A DNA stretch of 40,051 nucleotides, from contig DBXY01000014.1 in assembly GCA_002309765.1 (NCBI GenBank), positions 1 to 40,051 on the forward strand. Reading direction: 5' to 3'. The notes beneath the pieces were generated by a model. It made no database searches. It had not been told where the DNA came from and saw nothing but the letters and a program-made list of their open reading frames with translations. Position numbers and translations under genes: made by a program. Shown in pieces: positions 8,722-18,125 of this stretch. The stretch comes from Verrucomicrobia bacterium UBA1200. Its GTDB lineage: Bacteria; Verrucomicrobiota; Kiritimatiellia; RFP12; UBA1067. Numbering within the stretch: the stretch's first letter is position 1; the number at the start of each line of letters is the position of its first letter.

Positions 8722-9846
8722 CTAACGACCCAAAACCTTTTTATGGTAAAGCGACCGGTAAATGCGCAGAATCTCGTCCGCGGCGGCGTCCCATTTGAAA
8801 ACCGCCGCCCGCTGCATACCCAAAACGCTGTAAGTGTCGTGAAAATCAATCGACGCTACCGAATACTGGATGGTCTTGCACCACTCGGATTCGCTGGTGG
8901 GGTGCAACAGCTTTGACGCATTGCCGACCACTTCGCGAAGCGCCGGAATGGCGGAACAAAGCACAGGAGTGCCGCAAGCCATCGCCTCAAGCACCGGGAA
9001 GCACAATCCCTCGGCCAGACTGGGATAAAGCAACATACTGGCGGCGGAATAAATTGCCGGCAAATCGGCGGAATCGGCTTCCGGCAGCCAAACCACCCGC
9101 TGTTCCAATTTTTCCGCATCGCGGCGGTACGGATTGTGTTCGGGGTCCACGCCCAACACCACCAACGAAGAATTGACGTTAGGGCCGAGTTTTGACAACG
9201 CGCCGATCAGCGTCGAAAGGTTTCGGTACGGCTCGGACGACCCGACGTAAAGCATATAGCGGTCGGGCAATTGGTATTTGTCGATAACCCGCCGTTGCCG
9301 TTCTTCCGGCTGCGGCGAAAACTCCTCGCCCACCCCGACCGGCACCAACCGGGTACGGTTGCCAATCACGCGGTTGAACCGTTTTTTTATCACGGCGACC
9401 AATTCGTTGCGGGGACAAATCAGACGCCGGGCGGTCATGAAAGCCCGGAAGCAACGGTACCGCCACAACAACCGCTGTCCAAACGAAGAGTAACGCGGAT
9501 TTGACACCGGGATAATGTCGGCAACCGTCAACACCAACCGCCCCGGAATAGTCAGCGGCATAAAAACGTCAAACCCGTGGGTGATGTCGGGCCGGATGCG
9601 CCGGATTTCCCGGAAAGTCCGCCAATGGCTGGATAACGATGGGTATGGAGCCCCGATAAAATGCGGCGACAGCTTGGGATGGTTGGGCAACCAAGCGGAC
9701 GATTCGGCGTCGGTAAGCAGTATGTGAAGCGTTTCATCGTCCGCCAGTTTCGGCAACATTGCCGAAAGCATCCCGGAAATGTAACGGCGGATTTCCGACA
9801 TTCCCGCAGCTCGGCGTGCATCGATGACTATGTTGCGTCCAGCCAT
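8722..9846 (-). CDS. Glycosyltransferase family 4 protein (mannosyltransferase-like)
   Basis: 374 residues, GT-B fold. The N-terminus MAGRNIVIDARRAAGMSEIRRY and ITHGFDVFMPL resemble mannosyl/rhamnosyltransferases of the MtfB/WbaZ kind. The donor-binding half has YMLYVGSSEPYRNLSTLIGA and YPSLAEGLCFPVLEAMACG (EX7E), then TPVLCSAIPALREVVGNA. It probably adds a hexose to a surface polysaccharide precursor on the cytoplasmic face; specificity is not readable. It sits 7 bp after the D-aminoacylase stop and 41 bp before efpL, inside the nine-gene operon, and is only distantly similar to the other GT4 at 5.3-6.4 kb. Confidence 0.86.
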   Translation of the reverse strand: MAGRNIVIDARRAAGMSEIRRYISGMLSAMLPKLADDETLHILLTDAESSAWLPNHPKLSPHFIGAPYPSLSSHWRTFREIRRIRPDITHGFDVFMPLTIPGRLVLTVADIIPVSNPRYSSFGQRLLWRYRCFRAFMTARRLICPRNELVAVIKKRFNRVIGNRTRLVPVGVGEEFSPQPEERQRRVIDKYQLPDRYMLYVGSSEPYRNLSTLIGALSKLGPNVNSSLVVLGVDPEHNPYRRDAEKLEQRVVWLPEADSADLPAIYSAASMLLYPSLAEGLCFPVLEAMACGTPVLCSAIPALREVVGNASKLLHPTSESEWCKTIQYSVASIDFHDTYSVLGMQRAAVFKWDAAADEILRIYRSLYHKKVLGR

Positions 9847-9853
9847 AACCTGA

Positions 9854-11461
9854 CTATCCCCTGGTTAAAAACCGGCCACAACGGTTACCGGTAAAACGGC
9901 CGCGCTCATAAGCCGCCCCGCCGTTGACGAAAACCAGCTCCACGCCGGTCGAATATTGGTGCGGACGCTCATAAGTTGCGGCATCACGGAATTCCGCCAA
10001 ATCAAGCACAGCCAAATCGGCGAACGCGCCGTCACGGATTACGCCGCGGTCACGAATGCCGAAAATCTCCGCCGGCAACCCGCACATCCGCCGAACCGCC
10101 TCTTCGTCCGAACAGATTTTGGCGAACCCGTCAACCCTGCCGGTCAGAAGCCGGAAGAATCTCGGCATGGTGCCGTAGGCGCGCGGATGGGGATGATCCG
10201 CGCCCAGCGGCCCGGAGGGGGCCCGCAACGATGCGTCACTGCCGCAGCAAATCCACGGCTGTTCGTAAATCCGGTGCAGATTATCTTCCGACATCCCGAA
10301 AAAGAACCCGCCGGTGCGGGCCAGATCTTTCTCGACAAAAAGGCAAACCGTCTCGCCGGGCGACATACCCAGCGTCCTGGCGGCAACCGCCAGCGTCTTT
10401 CCGCAGAACGGCGCCACGGTATCGCTCCACGACCCGCCGATCAACACCGTCTCCCAATCGCGATCCTGGCGGTTGATCTCGTCCACGATTCTCGCCCGCT
10501 GGACCGGGTCGGACAACCGCTCCAACTCAGCCGCGCTGCCGCCCGCCCCGGCCCAATCCGGGAACACCACGTCAAGCTCGGTGCCGGCCGCAACGTACGG
10601 GTAACGATCGCTGTAAAGCCGGATGCCCTCTTCCCGCGCCGCGTTCAATTTGCCCAGCAACGCGTCAATCTTATGCCAGTTCGCCTTACCGGAAGTCTTA
10701 AGGTGGGAAACCTGCACCTGGATCCCGGTGGCCCGGGCCAAATCCAAAACTTCGTCCACTGCCTCCAGCAACCGCACGCTTTCGCTTCGCATGTGGGTGG
10801 CGTACATCCCGCCTTTGGCGGCTGCCGCCTTTGCCAAAGCGCGAACCTCATCCGGAGTGGAATATTTCCCGGGCTGATAAAGCAAACCGGTGGACAAACC
10901 CCAGCCGCCTTCGTCCAAAGCCTGTTCCAAATTACGGCACATCGCCTTGACCTGGTCGGCATCGGCGACTTCCGGCGCATACCCCATCACTCCCGCGCGC
11001 AAAGTATTATGCCCGATGAACTGGATGGAGTTGATGGCGGGACGTACCTGTTCAAACAGCCGACGGTAAGAAGCCACGGTGGTCCAAGTCGGGCCTTGCG
11101 CCACACCCCCGTCGGACGTAGGGTAACGCATCGACGCCCAATCGGATGAGAGACGCGCCGCGCCGAGTTTTGGAACCGCCGAGCCGCCGCATTGGCCGTT
11201 GACCTCGGTGGTGATACCCTGCGAAAGCTTGCTCGGCGCTTCCGGCTCAATCAGCAGATAGGCGTCGGAATGGCTGTGGGCATCGATAAACCCCGGCGTC
11301 ACCGCGAAACCGGAAACGTCAATCTCCCGTTCCGCCAGCCCGCCCGGAATCTCGCCCACCGCCGCGATCCGATCTCCGGCGATGGCGACATCGGCAACAA
11401 CGGCGGGCTTGCCCGTGCCGTCAATTACCAAGCCGTTTCTAAGAACAACGTTAAACCGCAT
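9854..11461 (-). CDS. N-acyl-D-amino-acid deacylase (amidohydrolase superfamily)
   Basis: 535 residues. Predicted to hydrolyse N-acyl-D-amino acids (or D-aminoacyl peptides from cell-wall turnover) to D-amino acid and acid, in the cytoplasm. The composite beta-sandwich/TIM-barrel layout is visible: DVAIAGDRIAAVGEI, then the metal motif GFIDAHSHSD (His62, His64, Asp66), the D-aminoacylase signature TTEVNGQCGGSA with metal-ligand Cys91, YATHMRSE, VQVSHLKTSGKANW, and GSDASLRAPSG with the catalytic Asp. The C-terminal sandwich ends with FADLAVLDLAEFRD and STGVELVFVNG. No signal peptide is visible. It directly follows the secreted glutaminase-like gene (13 bp gap), fitting use of released amides or peptides. 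Confidence 0.88.
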   Translation of the reverse strand: MRFNVVLRNGLVIDGTGKPAVVADVAIAGDRIAAVGEIPGGLAEREIDVSGFAVTPGFIDAHSHSDAYLLIEPEAPSKLSQGITTEVNGQCGGSAVPKLGAARLSSDWASMRYPTSDGGVAQGPTWTTVASYRRLFEQVRPAINSIQFIGHNTLRAGVMGYAPEVADADQVKAMCRNLEQALDEGGWGLSTGLLYQPGKYSTPDEVRALAKAAAAKGGMYATHMRSESVRLLEAVDEVLDLARATGIQVQVSHLKTSGKANWHKIDALLGKLNAAREEGIRLYSDRYPYVAAGTELDVVFPDWAGAGGSAAELERLSDPVQRARIVDEINRQDRDWETVLIGGSWSDTVAPFCGKTLAVAARTLGMSPGETVCLFVEKDLARTGGFFFGMSEDNLHRIYEQPWICCGSDASLRAPSGPLGADHPHPRAYGTMPRFFRLLTGRVDGFAKICSDEEAVRRMCGLPAEIFGIRDRGVIRDGAFADLAVLDLAEFRDAATYERPHQYSTGVELVFVNGGAAYERGRFTGNRCGRFLTRG

Positions 11462-11474
11462 CGCCGCCGTCCAA

Positions 11475-14400
11475 TTAGTCCAGACTGACCTCCACCATCA
11501 CCGGGTCGTGGTCCGAGGGATGCAACTTGCCATCAAAACGGTCATCGCAGGTGTAATGGCTGTGCACTTTGACATTGCCGGTGGTAAAGACATAGTCAAT
11601 CAACGCCTTGCCCTCGTCCGCATAGGCGGTAAAGGTGTTCACCGGACCGGCGTGCGGGGTGGCGGAGATATCTTTGGAATCCAAAAGCACCACCTTGGCC
11701 AACCCGATCGGGTCGATCCCGTGTTTTTTGGACAAATCGGGTCCGGCCAGTTTTACCAATTCACGGCCGATGTCAGAACCCGAACCGGCAACGGAATTCA
11801 TATCACCGGTAAGAAACACCGTCTGCCCCTGCGCGATCCGCTTCATCCGGTTGAGGATGGTCGCCATGCCGCGCTGGCGCGCCTCGCCGCTGATATGGTC
11901 GAGATGTGTGTTGAAGAAGAAGAAACTGCGCCCGGTGATTTTATCCCGGAGATGCGCCCATGTGCAGATCCGCGGGCAGGCGGTTTTCCAGTCCACCGAA
12001 CCAGGGATGTCCGGGGTTTCGGACAACTGGAAGGTGTCGGACGCCAACAGCTCGAACCGATCCTTTTTGAAGAAGACGCTGTTCGCCTCGCCGCTGCCGT
12101 CTTTGTTCCGGCCGCGCCCCACGCAATCCCAGCCGGGCAACGCGGCGCAGATGGCTTTCAGCATCATCGGGGTCGCCTCCTGCACGCCCATACAGTCGAA
12201 CCCGCGACGCTCAACCACCTTTATAATGCGGGGGAGCCGCTGTTCAAACGAGTTCTCACCCTTATCCGCCGGACAACGGAGGTTGAACGAGGCCAGCTTA
12301 AAGGTCTTGTCGGAAACGCTGGAACTCAGCCCGAAATCGAAATACTGTCCTCCGATAGTCTGGTGAATCTTGGCGGCGATAACGTTCTTGCCGACCTTAA
12401 GCGCTTTAACCGCCGCCGGCGCGATGTCAAACGGAACGTAGTCGATGGTATAGCCGGCGTAAGTCCCGGCCTGCACCCCGTTGAAGAAAACCGTGGTGTC
12501 CTCGTCGTGATGCATGAACAATTTCGACGTGACACTGGGGTCGATCTCGCCCAGCGTGACCGTACGGCGTACCCAAAGGTCCGGGGTGGACCATCTTGTG
12601 CGAATCGTGGCTTGCGGCGGATTGTTGGCGCCGAATCCGGCCGGGCCGGACTGCCATGCGGAATCATCAAAATCCGGCTTTTCCCAACCCGACGGCGGCG
12701 CGGAGAAGGTGTATTTCCACTGCTCGTTTTCATTTTCGCGCCCGGTCGGAACCAAGGTTTTCAGATTCAGGTTTTTGGGCCGCAACGGGGCGTACAGCTG
12801 GGTGTTGGCCTTGTCGCGCCGGGCGTACTTGTACCAAAGCTGCTGGTCGTACAGTGCCGGGATAAAGACGCCGCCGACCACCGAACGGGCAATGAACCCG
12901 CGGAATTTTCCGGAATCGGCAAAATACCAGTCGGTGAACGGGATGCGGTCCGGGGTTTCGTTGGCGAAACGGTGCAACGCCGCGATTACCGCGTCAAAAT
13001 CTTCACGGTTGCGGGTGAGCGTGGCGGTCCAAACCGTCCAGTCAACCTTGGTGTAGTTTTTACGGTTGTCCAACGGAAGGCCGTACGGCTGCAAAAGTTT
13101 GCGGTACGACGCCATCTCCTGCTGTTTAACCGATTCCGGGAAAAGGTTAAAGCCCAGAATGGCGTCCCACACCATATTGTACTTCATTGACCACGTGCCT
13201 TCGCGGTCAAAGGCTAACCGATAAGAACCGTTGGCACCGCCCTTGGCGGCTTCGATCCATTTCGGGACCAACGATTTCGCCAATTCGAAATACTTGTCGG
13301 CGGTTTTCTGTTCCCCGCGCAGCTTGGCCATTTTGGCGTAACTGGCTAAACCCATGATGGCCTTTACCGAAAGGTTGGCGTTATGCGCCAGATGCCCGGC
13401 GAAGTCGTCGGTGCAGAGTTGGTTTTCGGGATCAAACCCTTTCTCCGCCAAATATTCAGCCCAACGGGTAATGGTGGGCCACCACTGCGAAGCGAAATCG
13501 GCGTTGCCATCCAATTGCGAAAGCGCGGCCAGAGAAATCAGCATATTGCCGCTCTCTTCGACCGGCATTTGATTCCGATCGCTATTCTCGCCCCCGCCGT
13601 AACGCTGGGCGTTGCCCAAAGGATACTGGCCGATATCGTGCGGGGAATACGGATGTTTCCAACGCGAATCAGATGCATAAAGCATAATCGGCGCGATAGT
13701 GGCGCGGGCCAGAGTCGGGCTCATCAACAACAGATGCGGCATCTGCGGATAAAGCAGATCGACCGTACCCATGCAGCCGTTGCTGGCGTTCTCCTTAGAA
13801 AAATAGAGCGGCTGGCCGTTGGGGTCGGCCACCAGTTTACAGGCTGCGAAGGATTGGCGATAGGAGAGCATTGCGATATCGGCATACTTCTCGCCGCCGC
13901 AGCGTTGCATATCGGCCTGAAACTCGCGGTCGAAAGCGGACATCTTCGACATCAGTCCGGCGTAATCGGATTCCGCCTCTTCGAGCATTTTTTCGAAGCT
14001 CTTGCCGGAACGGCGCCACCAAGCCTGAAGCACCCGGTCAAAAAACACCAGCGACTTGACATCGTCGTACGCCAACAACAGATGCGTCGAGGTTTTGCGC
14101 GTCTTGCCCAGATCGGTAATGACGGAACAACGGATTTTACCGGCCGCCGCAGCGGTGGAGCTCAACTCGGTGACCGCGTTTTTGCTACCCGCTACCACCC
14201 AGGCATAGCCCCAATTGCAACGGATCTGGTCTCCGGATTCGCAGAGGGGATTCTGCTGAACGCGCCCGAACCGCACGGCCGGCATCCCGTTGGGCAAAAT
14301 TATTTTTTGCGCGGCGACCTCGGCCTTGTTGTCGTTGGTCACCAACTCACCGCCCGCAGTGTATTCCAACGAAAGTTGATGGTCTTCGCCGTCCGCGGAC

Positions 14401-14831
14401 TGCACGTTCAACGTGGCATAAGTGACCGGCCGCGAAAACACATCCAGGTTTTCCGGCATCAGCGGAGTGGAAAAGATTAACGTTGCGTAAACCTTATCGT
14501 TGGCGAAAGTGCAAATCGTCTGCAACGGCATCACCGTGCAACCGGTCTGCGGCAGAGCATCTGGAACCTTCTCCGGCTGCCCCATCAGCCGATAGGCTTT
14601 TCCGTCCACCGTCAACACCGCCTCCATCGGCTGGGCCTGCCCCGTCCAATGCGAGGTGTAAGTGTCGGTCAGCTTGTCCGCCCGCGACCAAACCGAGAAA
14701 AACGGGTCGATGCTCACCAGCGGCACCGCCGGCGGACGAAACGCGCCCTCAACCGACAAAACCCCGGCGGCCACGACCGCCAGAAACGCCATTCCCAAAC
14801 GTACTCCCCTCGCTGCGCTGCATGATTTCAT
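11475..14831 (-). CDS. Secreted glutaminase-like (DUF4964/DUF5127/DUF4965/DUF1793) protein fused to an endonuclease/exonuclease/phosphatase domain
   Basis: About 1118 residues. The N-terminus has a signal peptide (basic MKSCSAARG then a hydrophobic run). Residues ~30-110 (PPAVPLVSIDPFFSVWSRAD) look like DUF4964, followed by DUF5127, DUF4965 (YSPHDIGQYPLGNAQRYGGG) and the (alpha/alpha) DUF1793 region, as in GtaA-type glutaminases. Residues ~700-855 form a GH2-like jelly roll (FDDSAWQSGPAGFG). Residues ~860-1118 form a complete EEP domain: VQEAT, NTHLDHISG, GDMNS, LIDYVF and PSDHDPVMVEVS. Family knowledge gives glutaminase-like or glycan-related activity for the first part and phosphoester hydrolysis for the last; the pairing is unusual. 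The first ATG (14837) touches AAAGGG with no spacing, so the ATG at 14831 is preferred. Confidence 0.85.
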   Translation of the reverse strand: MKSCSAARGVRLGMAFLAVVAAGVLSVEGAFRPPAVPLVSIDPFFSVWSRADKLTDTYTSHWTGQAQPMEAVLTVDGKAYRLMGQPEKVPDALPQTGCTVMPLQTICTFANDKVYATLIFSTPLMPENLDVFSRPVTYATLNVQSADGEDHQLSLEYTAGGELVTNDNKAEVAAQKIILPNGMPAVRFGRVQQNPLCESGDQIRCNWGYAWVVAGSKNAVTELSSTAAAAGKIRCSVITDLGKTRKTSTHLLLAYDDVKSLVFFDRVLQAWWRRSGKSFEKMLEEAESDYAGLMSKMSAFDREFQADMQRCGGEKYADIAMLSYRQSFAACKLVADPNGQPLYFSKENASNGCMGTVDLLYPQMPHLLLMSPTLARATIAPIMLYASDSRWKHPYSPHDIGQYPLGNAQRYGGGENSDRNQMPVEESGNMLISLAALSQLDGNADFASQWWPTITRWAEYLAEKGFDPENQLCTDDFAGHLAHNANLSVKAIMGLASYAKMAKLRGEQKTADKYFELAKSLVPKWIEAAKGGANGSYRLAFDREGTWSMKYNMVWDAILGFNLFPESVKQQEMASYRKLLQPYGLPLDNRKNYTKVDWTVWTATLTRNREDFDAVIAALHRFANETPDRIPFTDWYFADSGKFRGFIARSVVGGVFIPALYDQQLWYKYARRDKANTQLYAPLRPKNLNLKTLVPTGRENENEQWKYTFSAPPSGWEKPDFDDSAWQSGPAGFGANNPPQATIRTRWSTPDLWVRRTVTLGEIDPSVTSKLFMHHDEDTTVFFNGVQAGTYAGYTIDYVPFDIAPAAVKALKVGKNVIAAKIHQTIGGQYFDFGLSSSVSDKTFKLASFNLRCPADKGENSFEQRLPRIIKVVERRGFDCMGVQEATPMMLKAICAALPGWDCVGRGRNKDGSGEANSVFFKKDRFELLASDTFQLSETPDIPGSVDWKTACPRICTWAHLRDKITGRSFFFFNTHLDHISGEARQRGMATILNRMKRIAQGQTVFLTGDMNSVAGSGSDIGRELVKLAGPDLSKKHGIDPIGLAKVVLLDSKDISATPHAGPVNTFTAYADEGKALIDYVFTTGNVKVHSHYTCDDRFDGKLHPSDHDPVMVEVSLD

Positions 14832-14874
14832 TGCCATCCCTTTCTACAAACGAAAAGCCCAAAAAGTGGATAAT

Positions 14875-14904
14875 ATTTTACAAAATCCAACCCCGAGTTG
14901 GCAA
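14875..14904 (-). promoter_or_regulatory. Sigma-70-type promoter of the nine-gene operon
   Basis: Minus-strand TTGCCA (14904-14899), 18-bp spacer, TAAAAT (14880-14875), about 40 bp upstream of the start at 14831. It lies in the only sizeable gap between the ileS terminator and the operon. Called by inspection only. Confidence 0.42.
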
Positions 14905-14965
14905 GCGAGTAATGCGCCGCCGCACAATTTTTGCGCAACAAAATTTAACACGGGACAAAACACAA

Positions 14966-15001
14966 CCGCCACCCCTCCGCGACATTTTGGAGGAGTGGCG
15001 G
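14966..15001 (-). terminator. Intrinsic terminator after ileS
   Basis: On the minus strand a 13-bp stem, CCGCCACTCCTCC against GGAGGGGTGGCGG with one G-U pair, closes a 10-nt loop. It is followed by TTGTGTTTTGT. It lies 34 bp past the ileS stop and separates the lacZ-ileS unit from the next operon. Confidence 0.75.
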
Positions 15002-15034
15002 GCATTGGTTAGACGATCGGCTTTCCGGCGTCGG

Positions 15035-18000
15035 TTAAACCTTTTCGACGGCCAGTTTCACGCTGTGGCCATTAAGGTCAATCGCGTCTCCGGCGACTTC
15101 GCCAAAAGCCAACTCCAGGCACAACGTCTCGCCTTGGACATAATCGCGGTAACGCTCCACCGCCGCCTGAAACTCGGCATCCGCGGCGAGCTTCACCTTA
15201 ATCCGCTGGGTGACTTCGAAATCCGCATCCTTGCGCATCGCCTGAATGCGGCTGACCAACTCGCGGGCCAAGCCTTCGCGGACCAGCTCGGGATCAAGCG
15301 TGGTTTCCAAACCGACCACCACCGCGCCCTCGCTGGCGACCACCAGCCCGTCTTTCGGTTTGCGGGTAACCATCACGTCGTCTTCGGTAATGGTGAAGCC
15401 CTCCGCTTCAAACGGGACCCGGTCCGTCGCGGCGATGGCGGCTGCCACCGCCTTCATCTTCGGGCCGCACTTTTTGCCCAGAGTCTTGAAGTTCGCCTTG
15501 TAGGTGATGTCGCAAAGCTCAGTTTCATCACGGATAAACTCCACATTCTTGACGTTAAGCTCATCCATAATCAAATCCTCCAGTCCCTGCACATCGCCGC
15601 CGGCAAGCTTGAGCGCCTTTAGCGGCTGGCGCACCTTGAGATCGTGGTCGGCCCGCAAACGGCGTCCCAGCTCCACCACCTGCTGGACGTCCGCCATCCG
15701 CTTCTCCAGCGCGATGTCGCGGGCGGCGGCGTTGGCGGCCGGGAAGTCGCACAGATGGACCGACTCCGGATCGCTCTTGCCCTTCAGGTTGCGGTAAATC
15801 TCCTCCGCGATAAACGGGGTGAACGGCGCCGCGACTTTTGAGAGCTGCACCAGCACATAGCGCAAAGTCCGGTAGGCGCACATTTTGTCATTGTCGTTGG
15901 ACGACTTCCAGAAGCGGCGCCGGCTGCGGCGGATGTACCAGTTGGTGAGATCCTCGATAAACTTCACGAACGGACGGACCGCGCGCTGAAGGTCGTAGGC
16001 GTCCATCGCCTCGGTGACATCGGCGATCAGCGTTTCCATGGAGGAGATAATCCACTTGTCCAGCACACTGTCGCTGTTCGGGGCAACCACCTCGTCGTCA
16101 TGGAAATTGTCCACATTGGCGTAGGTCACAAAGAACGAGTAGGCATTCCACCAAGGAATGAGCAAATCCCGCAGCAATTGCTTGACGCCGTTTTCGGAGA
16201 ACTTGAGGTTCTCGGCGCGCACCACCGGGGAGTAGATCATGTACAGGCGGATCGCGTCCGCGCCGTAGGTGTCGAGCATCAGGTTCGGGTCGGGATAATT
16301 CTTCAGCCGTTTCGACATCTTCTTGCCGTCCTCGGCCAGCACCAGCCCGTTGACCACCACGTTTTTGTAAGGCGACCGATCAAACAGGCAGGTTCCGAGA
16401 ATCATCAGGGTGTAGAACCAGCCGCGGGTCTGATCCAAGCCTTCGGCGATAAAGTCCGCCGGGAAGAAATCGGAGATTTTCCCGTCTCCGCCGAGATAAT
16501 GGTTTTGCGCGTAAGGCATGGAACCGGACTCGAACCAGCAGTCCAGCACTTCGGGCGTGCGGCGGTAGGTCTTGCCGTCGCGCTTGATGACGATCTTGTC
16601 CACGAAATGCTTGTGGAGATCAGTCACCTTAACCCCGGAGAGCGCTTCCAACTCCGCCACCGAGCCTACGCAAATCATGTCTTCCGGATCCTGCTCGTTG
16701 ATCCACACCGGAATGCAGCTGCCCCAGAAACGGTTGCGGCTGATGTTCCAGTCCCGCGCCTCTTTAAGCCAGTTTCCGAAACGCTTGTCGCCAACATAAT
16801 CCGGCATCCAATGCACGGTTTCGTTGTTTTTGGTCAACCGTTCGTGCAAATCCTCAACCCGGACGTACCAAGCGTCGATGGCCCGGTAAATCAACGGGGT
16901 GTCGGTTCGGTCGCAGAACGGATAAGAGTGGACGATGGTGGACTGATGGACAAGTTTCCCCTCTTGTTTAAGCCGACGGATAATGTCGCGGTCGCAGTCC
17001 TTGCAGAAACGTCCGGCGTATTCGGGCACCGCCTCGGTAAACTGGCAGGACGCGTCGAGCGGATCGGCGATGGCGTTCATTCCGGCCGCCTTGCAGACCC
17101 GGAAGTCGTCCTCGCCGTAAGCCGGCGCAATGTGCACCAATCCGGTACCGTCCGCCGTGGTCACGTAATTGTCGTTCAGCACGCGAAACGCGCCATCCTT
17201 CGCATAGCCGGCGAAATAGGGGAAAATCGGCTCGTAAGTCCAGCCCAGCAGATCAGCCCCCGCGAGTTCCGCCAACACCGTGTACTGGTCGGGCTTCTTG
17301 TAATAGGCGGACAAGCGCTCTTTCGCCAACACGTAATTGACGTTGTCGGCGTTATCGCGTATGACGCAATAGTCAATCTCCGCGCCGGCGCAGATCATCA
17401 GGTTCTCCGGCAGCGTCCACGGCGTAGTGGTCCAGATCAACAGGTAAGTGTCGCCCCACTCCGGATTCGCGCCGGAAAGCACCTTCGCGCGCACGGTAAC
17501 GGTGGGATCCTGCACATCCTTGTAATTGCTACCCGCCTCAAAGTTGGATAGCGGGGTGCTCAACTTCCAGCTGTAGGGCATAATGCGGTGGGATTTGTAC
17601 ACCCGCCCCTGATCCCAAAGCTGCTTGAACACCCACCAGATGGTCTCCATGAATTCGGGGTTCATGGTTTTGTAGTCGTTGTCGAAATCGACCCACCGCC
17701 CCATGCGGGTAACGGTATGCCGCCATTCGTTAACGTATTTCAAAACCATCGAACGGCACTGCTCGTTGAACTTGTCCACGCCCAACGCCTTGATTTCATG
17801 GGCTCCGCTAACCCCCAGCGCCTCCTGCGCCAGCGCCTCAATCGGCAAACCGTGGGTGTCCCAACCGAAACGCCGTTCAACATAGCGGCCGCGCATAGTC
17901 TGGTAACGCGGCACGATGTCCTTAATCGTGCCGGCCAGCAAATGGCCGTAATGCGGCAAACCCGTGGCAAAAGGCGGCCCGTCATAAAACACGAAACTGC

Positions 18001-18115
18001 GCTTGTCGCGGTTTTTGTCCAAACTCTTCTTGAACGTTCCGTCCTGCTCCCAGAAAGCGAGCACCCCCTGCTCCATTTTCGGGAAGTCGGTTTTGTTTGA
18101 CACCGGCAAAAACAT
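15035..18115 (-). CDS. ileS: Isoleucyl-tRNA synthetase, type 2 (eukaryote-like)
   Basis: 1026 residues; charges tRNA-Ile with isoleucine in the cytoplasm. The HIGH-equivalent is PHYGH (residues 54-58) in GLPHYGHLLAGTIKD, and the KMSKS-equivalent is KMSKR in EDGKKMSKRLKNYPDP. RRFGWDTHGLPIE and DWNISRNRFWGSCIPVW are also class Ia IleRS signatures. The YGH context, KMSKR and a long C-terminal extension without the IleRS1 zinc finger mark the type-2 form. In known bacteria that form is typically insensitive to mupirocin; for this protein that is inference. AGGAG lies 7 bp before the ATG. It starts 10 bp after lacZ, so it is likely co-transcribed with it. No T-box leader is visible. Confidence 0.95.
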   Translation of the reverse strand: MFLPVSNKTDFPKMEQGVLAFWEQDGTFKKSLDKNRDKRSFVFYDGPPFATGLPHYGHLLAGTIKDIVPRYQTMRGRYVERRFGWDTHGLPIEALAQEALGVSGAHEIKALGVDKFNEQCRSMVLKYVNEWRHTVTRMGRWVDFDNDYKTMNPEFMETIWWVFKQLWDQGRVYKSHRIMPYSWKLSTPLSNFEAGSNYKDVQDPTVTVRAKVLSGANPEWGDTYLLIWTTTPWTLPENLMICAGAEIDYCVIRDNADNVNYVLAKERLSAYYKKPDQYTVLAELAGADLLGWTYEPIFPYFAGYAKDGAFRVLNDNYVTTADGTGLVHIAPAYGEDDFRVCKAAGMNAIADPLDASCQFTEAVPEYAGRFCKDCDRDIIRRLKQEGKLVHQSTIVHSYPFCDRTDTPLIYRAIDAWYVRVEDLHERLTKNNETVHWMPDYVGDKRFGNWLKEARDWNISRNRFWGSCIPVWINEQDPEDMICVGSVAELEALSGVKVTDLHKHFVDKIVIKRDGKTYRRTPEVLDCWFESGSMPYAQNHYLGGDGKISDFFPADFIAEGLDQTRGWFYTLMILGTCLFDRSPYKNVVVNGLVLAEDGKKMSKRLKNYPDPNLMLDTYGADAIRLYMIYSPVVRAENLKFSENGVKQLLRDLLIPWWNAYSFFVTYANVDNFHDDEVVAPNSDSVLDKWIISSMETLIADVTEAMDAYDLQRAVRPFVKFIEDLTNWYIRRSRRRFWKSSNDNDKMCAYRTLRYVLVQLSKVAAPFTPFIAEEIYRNLKGKSDPESVHLCDFPAANAAARDIALEKRMADVQQVVELGRRLRADHDLKVRQPLKALKLAGGDVQGLEDLIMDELNVKNVEFIRDETELCDITYKANFKTLGKKCGPKMKAVAAAIAATDRVPFEAEGFTITEDDVMVTRKPKDGLVVASEGAVVVGLETTLDPELVREGLARELVSRIQAMRKDADFEVTQRIKVKLAADAEFQAAVERYRDYVQGETLCLELAFGEVAGDAIDLNGHSVKLAVEKV

Positions 18116-18125
18116 GATCTTTCTC

